Counted from the first letter of the stretch, positions 1 through 7,520 are shown. The stretch is DNA of 33,443 nucleotides from an uncultured Eubacteriales bacterium (GCA_902781095.1 CACZHW010000029.1:1-33443); one strand, 5' to 3'. Made by a program: numbers and translations. Notes: generated by a model not told the origin, from the letters alone.

Positions 1-47
1 CCACTTTTAGAGCTGAATCAATTTTGCTCTTTCTTGACATAGAAATA

Positions 48-88
48 CCCCCAAGTAGGTTTTCATATTTCTGTGTCCTACTTGGGGG
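48..88. repeat. Perfect 12-bp inverted repeat, possible terminator
   Basis: The arms CCCCCAAGTAGG (48-59) and CCTACTTGGGGG (77-88) are perfect inverted copies separated by 17 nt. It lies downstream of the minus-strand methyltransferase and could fold as a terminator or 3'-end stabiliser for the deoC operon. The T-run that should follow on the minus strand is weak, so the role is inferred. Confidence 0.45.
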
Positions 89-101
89 AAGCATATCACA
101 C

Positions 102-119
102 CGCAGTCCCTGCGTTTTT
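102..119 (+). terminator. Small plus-strand intrinsic terminator candidate
   Basis: A 5-bp stem (CGCAG 102-106, CTGCG 110-114) with a 3-nt loop is followed directly by TTTTT (115-119). It could end a plus-strand transcript entering from outside the window. The stem is short, so this is tentative. Confidence 0.3.
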
Positions 120-129
120 ATATAGGGTC

Positions 130-972
130 TCACAGATAAAACTTCATCGTGTCCTCGATCCAGTAGAGGAAGCGGACACCCGGGCGCTCCAGCGCCTTCA
201 TGCGAAGGTACAGCGGCACGCCGTCCCCCGCGTCGTGCCACAGGTCCACAAAGACCGTGTCGTAGCGTCCGTCCGGCATGTTCCGGACGAAGTCGAACGC
301 GTCCGCCTGCACGATCCTCAGCCGGTCCGCATGCGGAAAGCGCGGGCGCAGCAGCCGGTCGAACAGCCGGATGAGCCCGCCGTCGAGCTCCGCGACCGTC
401 ACCTCGCTTACGGCGGGGTTCAGCAGCGCGTGGAAGGCGTAGTAGCCGAGCCCCAGCCCGCAGCAGAGCACGCGCCCGTGGGAATTCTCCGCCGCCGGGC
501 GAATGGTATTCACCTCGTTGGGCGTCACCGTCATCCAGATCCGGCCGTCTTCGTGGAGGGCGGGATAGGTGTACGCCCTGTCAAACCAGCCGAGGCGCGC
601 AATGACATGCCCGTCCGCCAGGCGCACCATGTCGTCCCGCACGAAGAGCTCCATGGGCAGGATCTCCTCCATGCCCAGCGAAAAGCCGCCTTCCGCGCCG
701 CGCACGCTGCCCACGGCCCGTCGGTACGCGTCCTGCTCGTAGGGCGCGGGGTCCAGCTGGCACACCATCTCCCCAAAGCAGGCGCGGTACAGCGCGTAAT
801 CCGCCCGGCGGTCCAGGTCCAGCCCCAGCAAGGCCGCCAGCAGCAGGCGGTAGCCCTCCTCGCCCATCCCCATCTCGCGCACGTCCTCTTTAGTGACGGC
901 GCGCGGATGCTCCGATAAAAAGCGGCTCACCGCAAGGAGGAGCCGCTCGCTTTCTGCGTGGATGTCCGGCAT
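130..972 (-). CDS. SAM-dependent methyltransferase, spermidine-synthase-like fold
   Basis: A 280-residue soluble protein. Residues 168-180 carry a glycine-rich nucleotide-binding loop (VLCCGLGLGYYAF). An acidic end of beta-2 follows at 195-197 (ELD), then QADAFDF at 222-228 and a beta-4 segment DTVFVDLWHD at 238-247. This is the usual order of a class I SAM-dependent methyltransferase and resembles the spermidine synthase branch. The N-terminal 160 residues are not recognised and may form a substrate-binding domain. The substrate is unknown. The ATG lies one base after the deoC stop, so the two genes are almost certainly co-transcribed and translationally coupled. A polyamine aminopropyltransferase is possible but the flanking family motifs are not clear. 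Confidence 0.7.
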   Translation of the reverse strand: MPDIHAESERLLLAVSRFLSEHPRAVTKEDVREMGMGEEGYRLLLAALLGLDLDRRADYALYRACFGEMVCQLDPAPYEQDAYRRAVGSVRGAEGGFSLGMEEILPMELFVRDDMVRLADGHVIARLGWFDRAYTYPALHEDGRIWMTVTPNEVNTIRPAAENSHGRVLCCGLGLGYYAFHALLNPAVSEVTVAELDGGLIRLFDRLLRPRFPHADRLRIVQADAFDFVRNMPDGRYDTVFVDLWHDAGDGVPLYLRMKALERPGVRFLYWIEDTMKFYL

Positions 973-973
973 A

Positions 974-1648
974 TCAGTAGCCGCTGGCCTGTTCGTTCTT
1001 GATGATCTTGATGATGCGGCTCGTGCCCAGGCGCGTGGCGCCCAGGGACAGGAACTTCACCGCGTCCTCCAGCGAGGCGATGCCGCCCGCCGCCTTGATG
1101 CCCTTGCCCTCCGCCATGTGCGCCTTCATCAGCGCCACGTCCTCGAAGGTCGCGCCGCCGGTGGAAAAGCCGGTGGAGGTCTTGATGAAGTCCGCTTCGC
1201 TGCGGCTGACGATGCCGCACATGCGGATCTTCTCGTCCTCCGTCAGCAGGCAGGTCTCGATGATGACCTTGAGCAGCCGGCCGTGGCAGGCGGCCTTCAC
1301 CGCGTTGATCTCGGCGAGGACGTCCTCGTCGCGCCCCTCCTTCAGCATGCCGACGTTGATCACCATGTCGATTTCCTCGGCGCCGTTTGCGACGGCGTCC
1401 TCCGCCTCAAAGCACTTGGTCTTCGTCGTGGAATAGCCGTTCGGGAAGCCGATGACCGTGCAGACCTTCACCGCGTCCGCCCGGCCCTTCATGTACTCCG
1501 TCGCCTGTGCGACGTAGCACGCGGGGATGCACACGGAGGCCGTGTGGTACTTCATCGCGTCGTCGCAGATGGTCTGAATGTCCGCCCAGGTGCTCTCCTG
1601 CTTCAGCAGCGTATGGTCCACCGCTGCAAGAATGGTCTTCAGTTCCAT
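974..1648 (-). CDS. deoC: Deoxyribose-phosphate aldolase
   Basis: A 224-residue class I aldolase that reversibly cleaves 2-deoxy-D-ribose 5-phosphate to glyceraldehyde 3-phosphate and acetaldehyde in deoxynucleoside catabolism. The Schiff-base lysine is K156 in KTSTGFS, the second active-site lysine is K185 in IKAAGGI, and D94 matches the conserved proton-relay aspartate. Length is typical for the short bacterial DERA. An upstream in-frame ATG at 1792 would add 48 unrelated residues and overlap the divergent promoter. ATG 1648 is preferred because AGGAGGT sits just upstream and the homology starts there. It is first in a two-gene operon with the methyltransferase. Confidence 0.95.
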   Translation of the reverse strand: MELKTILAAVDHTLLKQESTWADIQTICDDAMKYHTASVCIPACYVAQATEYMKGRADAVKVCTVIGFPNGYSTTKTKCFEAEDAVANGAEEIDMVINVGMLKEGRDEDVLAEINAVKAACHGRLLKVIIETCLLTEDEKIRMCGIVSRSEADFIKTSTGFSTGGATFEDVALMKAHMAEGKGIKAAGGIASLEDAVKFLSLGATRLGTSRIIKIIKNEQASGY

Positions 1649-1675
1649 AATCGTACCTCCTTTTCGCTTGTCCTT

Positions 1676-1704
1676 ATTATACGCCCGCGCCGCCGCGCGT
1701 TCAA
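1676..1704 (-). promoter_or_regulatory. Sigma-A promoter of deoC
   Basis: On the minus strand, TTGAAC (1699-1704) and a perfect TATAAT (1676-1681) are separated by exactly 17 bp. It lies 28 bp ahead of the deoC start codon. Confidence 0.8.
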
Positions 1705-1730
1705 GCCCGGGCGCGTCCTGCAAAAAACGC

Positions 1731-1759
1731 TTTACACCCGCACCGTTTCGCGCTATGAT
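1731..1759 (+). promoter_or_regulatory. Sigma-A promoter of the DMT transporter
   Basis: TTTACA (1731-1736) and TATGAT (1754-1759) have a 17-bp spacer, 31 bp before the transporter start. It is back-to-back with the deoC promoter, with 26 bp between the two -35 boxes, so a shared regulator could act on both. Confidence 0.75.
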
Positions 1760-1790
1760 AACCACCGCATTGTTATCTTTGGAGGTCGCC

Positions 1791-2660
1791 ATGAATCCGA
1801 CGCTTCGCGGTCACCTGTCCGCTTTCTTCTGCATCCTCGTCTGGGGCAGCACGTTCATCGCCACCAAGGTGCTGCTGCGCTCCTTCACCACGGTGGAGCT
1901 CATCGTGCTGCGCTTTTCCATCGGGGTGCTGACGCTGCTTCTGCTGCGCCCCGTGCGTCTGCGGCTGAAGGACCGGCGCGAGGGTGCGCTGTTCGCCGCG
2001 GCGGGCCTCACAGGCGTCACGCTGTACTTCCTACTGGAAAACACGGCCCTCTCCTACACCATGGCCGCCAACGTGGGCATCATCATCGCCACCGCGCCCC
2101 TGTTCACCGGCCTCTTCTCCGCGCTGCTCTCCCGCGGGCGCGAGCGCCTCAGCGCGCATTTCCTCGTCGGCTTCGTCCTCGCCATCTGCGGCATCGCGGT
2201 CATCTCGCTGGGCGCACAGGCGCTGCAGGTCAACCCGCTGGGTGACCTGCTCACCGTCGGCGCCGCCTGCTGCTGGGCCGTGTACACGTTGCTGATGCGC
2301 AAAATCAACCAGCTGGGCTACGACAGCATCCTGTGCACGCGGCGCGTCTTTGCCTGGGGCCTGCTCTTCACGCTGCCGGTCCTGCCCCTCACCGGGTTCT
2401 CCCCGGACGTGGGCGTCCTTCTGCAGCCGCGGCACCTTTTGCTCTTCCTCTACCTGGGCGTGTGCGCCTGCGCGCTGTGCTATTTCCTGTGGAACAGCGC
2501 CATCGCCGCGCTGGGGCCCGTGCACACCAACACGTGGCTCTACCTCTCCCCCGTCATCACGCTCGTCTTCTCCGCGCTTCTGCTGTACGAGCCCGTGACC
2601 GCGCGCTCGCTTGCCGGCATCGCACTCATCCTCGCCGGGCTCATCCTCTCGCAGAAATAA
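1791..2660 (+). CDS. DMT-superfamily EamA-type transporter
   Basis: A 289-residue polytopic membrane protein with two repeated EamA halves (roughly residues 5-135 and 150-285), about ten hydrophobic helices in all. The first helix has the family signature [15 protein letters not shown]. The repeat boundary is marked by the second-half helix starting near [16 protein letters not shown]. EamA proteins export metabolites such as amino acids or nucleotide precursors; the substrate cannot be read from sequence. The start at 1791 has GGAGG 6 nt upstream, and an in-frame upstream extension to 1578 would run back through the deoC gene, so it is rejected. It is transcribed divergently from deoC. Confidence 0.9.
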   Translation: MNPTLRGHLSAFFCILVWGSTFIATKVLLRSFTTVELIVLRFSIGVLTLLLLRPVRLRLKDRREGALFAAAGLTGVTLYFLLENTALSYTMAANVGIIIATAPLFTGLFSALLSRGRERLSAHFLVGFVLAICGIAVISLGAQALQVNPLGDLLTVGAACCWAVYTLLMRKINQLGYDSILCTRRVFAWGLLFTLPVLPLTGFSPDVGVLLQPRHLLLFLYLGVCACALCYFLWNSAIAALGPVHTNTWLYLSPVITLVFSALLLYEPVTARSLAGIALILAGLILSQK

Positions 2661-2713
2661 GGCGGATGCTATGGCCGCCATGCTCATTAAACCTCTTTTG
2701 TGATTCCAGACTG

Positions 2714-2740
2714 CAGCGTGATTCCGGTCACGCTGTTTTT
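2714..2740 (+). terminator. Intrinsic terminator after the DMT transporter
   Basis: An 8-bp perfect stem (CAGCGTGA 2714-2721, TCACGCTG 2728-2735) with a 6-nt loop is followed by TTTTT (2736-2740). It separates the transporter from the sigma-factor operon. Confidence 0.85.
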
Positions 2741-2791
2741 CATCTTCATCCCGCTCTCCGGGAGCAATATCACCCGGGAAAGTTTTCGGGA

Positions 2792-2820
2792 TGAAAACCT
2801 TTTTCCGGTTTCCTTCGTCT
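2792..2820 (+). promoter_or_regulatory. ECF-type promoter driving the sigma/anti-sigma operon
   Basis: TGAAAACC (2792-2799) and CGTCT (2816-2820) are separated by 16 bp, with a pyrimidine-rich stretch (CTTTTT) just after the -35 element. This matches the GAAAC / CGTC architecture of Bacillota ECF promoters. It lies 88 bp before the sigma-factor GTG, so autoregulation by that sigma factor is likely. Confidence 0.7.
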
Positions 2821-2908
2821 GATAAATGAAACCTGCAAAAAGCGCTGTGCAGGCCAAATCCTCCGGAAAACGGACGCGCGGACCGGAGAGCCAAAGGGGA
2901 ACGATGTC

Positions 2909-3391
2909 GTGAAAGCAGAGCTGTTTGGGGCGGAAGCTCGGCGGATCGAGAAGCTGTTATACCGCGTCGCCTGGTCCTACCTCGGCAACGGCCAGGATGT
3001 GGAAGACGCGGTGCAGGATGCATTGGTCAAAGCCTGGGAGAAGAGGGACACCCTGCGGGATATCGGGCAGTTCAGGCCCTGGATGACCCGCATCCTCACA
3101 AACCGGTGCAAGGACATGCTGCGCAGGCGCAAACGATGGAGCTTCTATCCGCTGTATGAGGATACCGCACAGGTGGAGATGCCGGAGACGGAAAACGCAG
3201 TGACAGCCGCGATGATAAAGCTGAAGCCGGAGCTGCGGATCGTCATGACGCTCCATTATGTGGACGGCTATTCCGTCAGCGAGATGGCGGAAGCCCTGGG
3301 GATCCCCGAGGGGACCGTCAAAACCCGGATGCGGAACGCGCGCAGACAGCTCGGCAGGACGCTCCTCATTGAATGGGAGGAAAACGTATGA
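2909..3391 (+). CDS. ECF-family RNA polymerase sigma factor
   Basis: A 160-residue sigma-70 family protein with only regions 2 and 4. Region 2 includes the DVEDAVQDALVKAW stretch (about residues 29-42) and the basic recognition segment ending in CKDMLRRRKR. Region 4 holds the helix-turn-helix LGIPEGTVKTRMRNARRQL near the C-terminus. Translation starts at GTG 2909 with AAAGGGG about 9 nt upstream; the nearby ATG at 2904 runs into a stop after one codon. Its stop codon overlaps the anti-sigma start by 4 nt (ATGA), implying coupled synthesis in a fixed ratio. An ECF promoter directly upstream suggests positive autoregulation. Confidence 0.92.
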   Translation: MKAELFGAEARRIEKLLYRVAWSYLGNGQDVEDAVQDALVKAWEKRDTLRDIGQFRPWMTRILTNRCKDMLRRRKRWSFYPLYEDTAQVEMPETENAVTAAMIKLKPELRIVMTLHYVDGYSVSEMAEALGIPEGTVKTRMRNARRQLGRTLLIEWEENV

Positions 3392-4629
3392 ACAGCAAGG
3401 AATTCAAAGCGGAACTGACATCTGTGACCCCTGACATTCCGGAGCATTTCCATAACCGCATGGAAATGACCCTGGAGAGCATCGCTTCACAGGAGGCTCA
3501 CATGAAAGAATCAACGAAGAAAACCATCCGCACTGAGGGCCGTTACTCTGTCCGCACCATCCTTCTGGCGGCAGCGCTGGCGGTTATGGTCTGTGCCGTA
3601 GCCCTGGCCGCAACCCAATGGCATGTATTTGAAAGCCTTTCCTTTATGCTGGGAACCACACCGCCCCCGGCAGCGGATTCCCTGATGCAGAGCCATCTGT
3701 ATCAGGACACGGTCAATAATGTGGAGATCACCGTCCGGGAAGCGGGCTACGACGGCCGAACGCTGCTGGTAGAGTACAGCTACCGGATGCTGGATGTGGA
3801 TAAGGTATACGGTGTTACAGCGGCGGAGGAGTTCGGCGAAAAACTGCCGGATGGAATGGAGCCTGATACCATCTTGGAGCAGTTGAGTGATGAAGCATTT
3901 GATACGCTGGCTGCCCACAACGTCGGCTGGAACTTTGACCAGTTGTGGATCAACGGTCAGGGCGTGGACATGCCCACAAACTCCGGCGGTGTATACAGCG
4001 GAAGCAAGATCCCCGGGGAGCTCATCTATACGGAATACTGGCGTCTAGATAACGAAGGCATTTTCCTGCATGACGGTGTCAATCAGATCACGCTTCCGAT
4101 CGGTGCCAGTGTCGACGCGGAAACCCGCCGTAACCTGGCGGATCAGGAGGCAAAGATGTACCGGATGCCGGAGAGCGGCGTTGTGACCTTCAACTACGAG
4201 GTGAAGGATATTGCCTCCCAGATCACGTCTCTGGCACCGAACGAGGAGAAGGTTCTGCCGGATGTGACCGCCAAAGTTACAGATGCAGCTTTCACTCCTC
4301 TGATGACCTACATCACCCTGGATCTCTCGGTGAATCCCGATTCTCTGGCGGCCTTCATCAAGGCGAATGGCGAAGGCCCGAAGAACGAGGAAGGCGAAGT
4401 GATGTGGCCTTACGGCGGGATGGACGTATTCCAGGACTGGGTCTGCAGCCTGGAGCTGGTGGACGGACAAGGTAATCTGGTATTCCCCGGACACGCCGGG
4501 CAGAACGGTTACGGCAACGAGTGGGCTGAATTCCTCTATCCCTATCTGGAAAACATTCCCGCCGAGCTGTATCTGGCCCCCACCCAAGATGGTGCGGCAG
4601 ATATGAGCCAAGCCGTGCGCGTGAAGTAA
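3388..4629 (+). CDS. Membrane anti-sigma factor with large ectodomain
   Basis: A 413-residue protein. A cytoplasmic N-terminal segment (about 1-55) would bind the cognate sigma factor. A single membrane helix spans about 56-75, followed by a roughly 335-residue extracytoplasmic domain. The early ectodomain (around VNNVEITVREAGYDGRTLLV) resembles the DUF4179 type found on anti-sigma factors of Bacilli and Clostridia; this is a family-level impression. No HxxxCxxC zinc anti-sigma motif is present. ATG 3388 overlaps the sigma stop and has GGGAGG 7 nt upstream, so it is preferred to the in-frame ATG at 3373. Signal sensing by the ectodomain is inferred. Confidence 0.8.
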   Translation: MNSKEFKAELTSVTPDIPEHFHNRMEMTLESIASQEAHMKESTKKTIRTEGRYSVRTILLAAALAVMVCAVALAATQWHVFESLSFMLGTTPPPAADSLMQSHLYQDTVNNVEITVREAGYDGRTLLVEYSYRMLDVDKVYGVTAAEEFGEKLPDGMEPDTILEQLSDEAFDTLAAHNVGWNFDQLWINGQGVDMPTNSGGVYSGSKIPGELIYTEYWRLDNEGIFLHDGVNQITLPIGASVDAETRRNLADQEAKMYRMPESGVVTFNYEVKDIASQITSLAPNEEKVLPDVTAKVTDAAFTPLMTYITLDLSVNPDSLAAFIKANGEGPKNEEGEVMWPYGGMDVFQDWVCSLELVDGQGNLVFPGHAGQNGYGNEWAEFLYPYLENIPAELYLAPTQDGAADMSQAVRVK

Positions 4630-4645
4630 GCCGGTCATCATCTCA

Positions 4646-4678
4646 GGAGGGCATGGCGCGATTCGTGCCCTCCCTCTT
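4646..4678 (+). terminator. Hairpin after the anti-sigma gene, partial terminator
   Basis: An 8-bp perfect stem (GGAGGGCA 4646-4653, TGCCCTCC 4666-4673) is followed by CTCTTTA. The next gene begins only 16 nt later, so it probably attenuates rather than fully stops transcription into the secreted-protein array. Confidence 0.5.
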
Positions 4679-4693
4679 TATCGGAGGATTGAA

Positions 4694-5827
4694 ATGAAAC
4701 GGTTTTGGGTGATTGCCACGGTATGGATGGCAACATGGCTCCTTCCATCTGTTCAGGCTGAAGGTCACATGTATTCTATCGAAGAACTGAACCGGATGGG
4801 ACAGCCGGAGTGGAAGGAAACCTACCACGCCAACGGCAGAACTGTTGAAGTGGACTGTACTGTTGACATACCGGATGTCAGCAGCTTCCCGGTGCTGTCG
4901 GTTCAGACCATGCCGCCGGTTGAGGAACCGTTATACAGCGCACTGCTCCGGCGCTATGCCGCGCCTGAAGGAACAAAGCTCGGTTATGAATTCAGATCCA
5001 ACGCCGTTCAGACCATACTGACGTTTGCAGATCCCGGCGGCTGGGATGAAAAGGCCGGGGAAATACCCGGCAAGGTCACACAGCGGTGGCACTCATTGCT
5101 GAAGTATGACCTGGGCGGCACATATGCCGACAACAGCGATCTGTCGCTGCGGGATGCTTTTTCCATTGCGCAGTCGCGTCTCGGAGAAGCGTTTCCGGGT
5201 ATGGAGCTGAAGCTGATGGATGTGGCTTTGCATGACAGATTGCAGAATAAGATCAGCGGTCAGTATCTCCGGGAAAAGGGCTGTTATTATCTGTACTGTA
5301 CACAAAAGCTGCACGGCATCCCCTTCCTGGCTCCGATCGCTTCCGCATTTGTGCATTACGGATCCATGCCGCATCACCTCTATGCGCTTTGTCAAAGGGG
5401 GATCGTGTATGCGGCGGTTTACGATTGGGATTCATTTTCCATCAACAGTTATTGCTGGAAAGAAGCCTCTGTTCTGTATGATGATGTGCCGCTGCTCTCT
5501 TTTGATCAGGTGAAGCCTCGGCTGGAAGAATTGATTATGAGCGGCAATATCCGTTATGTCTATCATGCCGGTCTGGGCTATGTGCAATACTGCGCCAATG
5601 AAAACGGAGACGCCCCTTATACGCTGGCTCCGGCATATGTGGCCTGGTGCGAATACTGCAATGACGCAGAATCAGAACCGCTGGCGTCCAAGGACGAAGG
5701 CGCGGATATCTTTCTTGGCAATCCGCAGAATTTCCAGCCGATCATCATCAACGCCCAGACCGGAGCAGTCCATGACAATCAAAGCACGGATTATTCTTTG
5801 GCTGTTGCGCCGATGTTCATCAGGTAG
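4694..5827 (+). CDS. Secreted protein of unknown function, array paralogue 1
   Basis: A 377-residue exported protein. Residues 1-22 form a signal peptide ending in VQA before EG, a type I cleavage site with no lipobox cysteine. The mature part shares landmarks with three neighbours: an N-terminal YSIEELN segment, RTVEVD leading to an IPD strand (about 49-60), a central GIPFLAPIASAF block, a late SGNIRYVYHAGLGYVQY block, and a C-terminal INAQTG motif resembling the end of PepSY-type domains. No catalytic motif is recognised. It follows the anti-sigma gene at 64 nt with a GGAGG site, so it is probably in the sigma-factor operon. Function is unknown. Confidence 0.8.
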   Translation: MKRFWVIATVWMATWLLPSVQAEGHMYSIEELNRMGQPEWKETYHANGRTVEVDCTVDIPDVSSFPVLSVQTMPPVEEPLYSALLRRYAAPEGTKLGYEFRSNAVQTILTFADPGGWDEKAGEIPGKVTQRWHSLLKYDLGGTYADNSDLSLRDAFSIAQSRLGEAFPGMELKLMDVALHDRLQNKISGQYLREKGCYYLYCTQKLHGIPFLAPIASAFVHYGSMPHHLYALCQRGIVYAAVYDWDSFSINSYCWKEASVLYDDVPLLSFDQVKPRLEELIMSGNIRYVYHAGLGYVQYCANENGDAPYTLAPAYVAWCEYCNDAESEPLASKDEGADIFLGNPQNFQPIIINAQTGAVHDNQSTDYSLAVAPMFIR

Positions 5828-5844
5828 TTATGGAGGAATACGGA

Positions 5845-6015
5845 ATGAAACGCAGCTTTGTATCTTTGTTACTGATGATCGTCCTTCTGCTCAGCATCAC
5901 AGCGGAAGCAGAAGACAGATCTCCGATTTCGGAAATATACAAACAATACAATGGACAGCCTTGGCGGGCAGATTATGAAACCGTCCGAAAAGAGAAAAAA
6001 CCCTGCCGACTTTGA
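5845..6015 (+). pseudogene. 5' fragment of array paralogue 2, split by insertion
   Basis: The first 50 codons (5845-5994) encode a signal peptide (LLLMIVLLLSITAEAED) and the segment ISEIYKQYNGQPW. They are nearly identical in DNA and protein to the start of the intact paralogue at 12022. Homology stops abruptly after codon GAG 5992-5994; the next six codons and the stop at 6013-6015 come from the inserted element. A GGAGG site precedes the ATG. Joining 5994 to 11071 restores the frame into the 3' fragment, giving 357 codons, the expected family length. Confidence 0.85.
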
Positions 6016-6021
6016 TACAAA
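5994..6021 (+). repeat. Left junction (attL-like): GA core, spacer, inverted repeat
   Basis: Core GA at 5994-5995, 11-nt spacer 5996-6006, and 15-bp repeat arm 6007-6021. The arm matches the reverse complement of 11044-11058 at 14 of 15 positions. Confidence 0.7.
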
Positions 6022-6036
6022 CCAACGAAACTAAAA

Positions 6037-6103
6037 AATCGACGCAAATCGACGCGTTTTTTGAGTCGAAACCAAGAATCGACGCATTTTTGAAAATCGA
6101 CGC
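6037..6103 (+). repeat. Four AATCGACGC repeats near the element's left end
   Basis: The 9-mer AATCGACGC occurs at 6037-6045, 6047-6055, 6077-6085 and 6095-6103, all in the same orientation, with start-to-start distances of 10, 30 and 18 nt. A related inverted copy, CGTCGATTT, lies near the right end at 10982-10990. They could be subterminal protein-binding sites or part of a dispersed genomic repeat. The 5996-6345 interval contains no other gene. Confidence 0.6.
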
Positions 6104-6132
6104 AAATGCCCAAAGGCAGGAATACAAAATGG

Positions 6133-6172
6133 CATCCTGACACCAGAGATTCTGGAAGCAGGATGTCGTTTT
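6133..6172 (+). terminator. Nested hairpin, weak terminator candidate
   Basis: Outer arms CATCCTG (6133-6139) and CAGGATG (6159-6165) enclose inner arms CCAGA (6143-6147) and TCTGG (6151-6155). TCGTTTTC follows. It would insulate the reductase promoter from upstream transcription. Confidence 0.4.
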
Positions 6173-6258
6173 CAATTGTTCATTTTCCTCCCTTCGTCTG
6201 GTAGACCGTCCCAATGAAGGAGGGAGAAAACTATTTAGGGAAACTTGTAATAAGAATA

Positions 6259-6287
6259 TTGACAAGATGGTGACCAGCTGATACAAT
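6259..6287 (+). promoter_or_regulatory. Sigma-A promoter of the YwnB-like gene
   Basis: A perfect TTGACA (6259-6264) and TACAAT (6282-6287) with a 17-bp spacer. A degenerate operator half (TGTAAT 6246-6251) overlaps from upstream, and a full operator lies 4 nt downstream of the -10 box. Confidence 0.85.
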
Positions 6288-6290
6288 GCA

Positions 6291-6313
6291 CTTGTAATCA
6301 AGGTGATTACAAG
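6291..6313. promoter_or_regulatory. Rrf2-type operator upstream of the YwnB-like gene
   Basis: Perfect 10-bp inverted repeat: CTTGTAATCA (6291-6300), 3-bp centre, TGATTACAAG (6304-6313). It covers the predicted transcription start. Its core TGTAAT-N7-ATTACA recurs with the same spacing in front of the adjacent Rrf2 regulator gene, so that regulator probably represses here. Confidence 0.8.
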
Positions 6314-6345
6314 AAATGCAGACTCATTGCAAGGAGGATTCCATC

Positions 6346-6975
6346 ATGAAAATCGCAGTTGTAGCAGCAAACGGAAAAGCCGGCAAGTTGATCGTCAAGG
6401 AAGCAGTCAATCGTGGTATGGACGTTACCGCCATCGTCAGGGGTGAAAATAAGACTGTGACTCCCAAAGCTATGGAGAAGGATCTCTTTGATCTTACAAG
6501 CGAAGATCTGAAAGGGTTCGACGCTGTTGTCGATGCTTTCGGCAACTGGACTCCTGATGCCATCGACCTGATCCCGGCTGCTACTGTTCATATGGCCAAA
6601 GTGCTTTCCGGCAGCGATACACGCCTTCTGGTCGTCGGCGGGGCAGGTAGTCTCTATGTTGACCCCGATCACACCAAAACCGTTGTGGATGTGACACCTT
6701 TCCCCGAAGCGGCCATGCCGGTAGTGAATGGCCATGGAAAAGCTCTGGAGGAGCTCCGCAAGTTTGATGATGTAAAGTGGACTTACGTCAGTCCTGCCGG
6801 TGATTTCCAGGCAGACGGCGAAAGGACCGGAAAGTACATTCTGGGTGGCGAAGAGCTTGTTCTCAACAGCAAGGGAGAAAGCGTGATCTCCTATGCCGAC
6901 TATGCGATTGCCATGGTTGATGAGATCGAATCCGGCAAGCATATCAAAGAAAGGATCAGCGTTGTCAGCGAGTGA
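6346..6975 (+). CDS. NAD(P)-binding atypical SDR, YwnB-like
   Basis: A 209-residue single-domain Rossmann protein of the NAD(P)H-binding (NmrA/HSCARG-like) group. The dinucleotide-binding segment is KIAVVAANGKAGKLIVKEA at residues 2-20, a variant of GxxGxxG. An Arg at the second strand (IVRGE) suggests NADP(H). The LLVVGGAGSLYVD and WTYVSPAGDF blocks are typical of the family. In Bacillus subtilis ywnB sits beside the Rrf2 gene ywnA; the same pairing occurs here, downstream rather than divergent. The likely role is redox or electrophile response. ATG 6346 has GGAGG 8 nt upstream; the earlier in-frame ATG at 6316 abuts the operator and lacks a site. Confidence 0.85.
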   Translation: MKIAVVAANGKAGKLIVKEAVNRGMDVTAIVRGENKTVTPKAMEKDLFDLTSEDLKGFDAVVDAFGNWTPDAIDLIPAATVHMAKVLSGSDTRLLVVGGAGSLYVDPDHTKTVVDVTPFPEAAMPVVNGHGKALEELRKFDDVKWTYVSPAGDFQADGERTGKYILGGEELVLNSKGESVISYADYAIAMVDEIESGKHIKERISVVSE

Positions 6976-6992
6976 CGGTACTGGTGTCTGCA

Positions 6993-7024
6993 TTGACTTT
7001 TTGCCTGTAATGCAGTATATTACA
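6993..7024 (+). promoter_or_regulatory. Autoregulated promoter of the Rrf2 gene
   Basis: TTGACT (6993-6998) and TATATT (7016-7021) have a 17-bp spacer. The operator TGTAAT (7006-7011), N7, ATTACA (7019-7024) covers the -10 box, so binding would block RNA polymerase. It is the same operator as at 6292-6312. Confidence 0.8.
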
Positions 7025-7040
7025 AGCAGGAGGCGATCAT

Positions 7041-7478
7041 GTGCAGATCTCAAGTAAGTTTACGATCGGAGTCCATCTCCTCGCTGTGATAGATTTTTTA
7101 GGTGAAGACGAAAAAGTGACCAGCAGCGTTCTGGCGGGCAGCATTGGGGTAAATCCCGTCATCGTCAGGAACGTCATGGGAAACCTTAAAGAAGCAGGAC
7201 TCATCAGCATCAGTCAGGGCAGAAGCGGAATTTCACTGACGAAGTCTCCTGAGCAGATTACTTTCTATGATGTTTACAAGGCTGTAGACAGTGTAAACGA
7301 TGATGGACTGTTTCACTTCCATGAGAATCCGAATCCAGAATGTCCAATAGGCAGAAACATTCATAGAGCGATGGATTCAAAACTGGAAAGAGTCCAGAAA
7401 AGCATGGAAGACGAGATGAGAAAGATCACCCTTGCAGATGTGATGAAGGATATCCAAAGCGAATTAAAGAAGAACTAA
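7041..7478 (+). CDS. Rrf2-family transcriptional regulator, YwnA-like
   Basis: A 145-residue winged-helix regulator. The N-terminal QISSKFTIGVHLLAVIDFL and the recognition region SVLAGSIGVNPVIVRNVMGNLKEAGLI (about 29-56) are characteristic. The beta-wing follows as SQGRSGISLTKSPEQIT. Only one cysteine (PECPIG, about residue 95) is present, not the three-cysteine cluster of IscR/NsrR-type iron-sulfur Rrf2 proteins. It is therefore probably a redox or ligand sensor of the YwnA/CymR type. Translation starts at GTG 7041 with AGGAGG 7 nt upstream. Its operators are found before both this gene and the upstream reductase, indicating autoregulation. Confidence 0.88.
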   Translation: MQISSKFTIGVHLLAVIDFLGEDEKVTSSVLAGSIGVNPVIVRNVMGNLKEAGLISISQGRSGISLTKSPEQITFYDVYKAVDSVNDDGLFHFHENPNPECPIGRNIHRAMDSKLERVQKSMEDEMRKITLADVMKDIQSELKKN

Positions 7479-7520
7479 GACAGCGCCTCTGAGCCAATAT
7501 GGTTCAGAGGCGCTGTCTTA
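7476..7520 (+). terminator. Strong 17-bp hairpin ending the Rrf2 gene
   Basis: Perfect 17-bp arms (7476-7492 and 7504-7520) with an 11-nt loop. The TAA stop codon of the Rrf2 gene is inside the stem. The T-run is short, so it may work as a bidirectional or Rho-independent-like barrier toward the convergent gene. Confidence 0.7.

Noticed and set aside
48..88. Paired ends of an insertion sequence resembling the IS3 end at 33351.
   Set aside because: The resemblance is limited to a run of C/G and a few bases, and only 17 nt lie between the arms.
6037..6103. CRISPR-like array from the AATCGACGC repeats.
   Set aside because: Repeats are only 9 nt, spacing is irregular (10, 30, 18 nt), and no cas gene is nearby.
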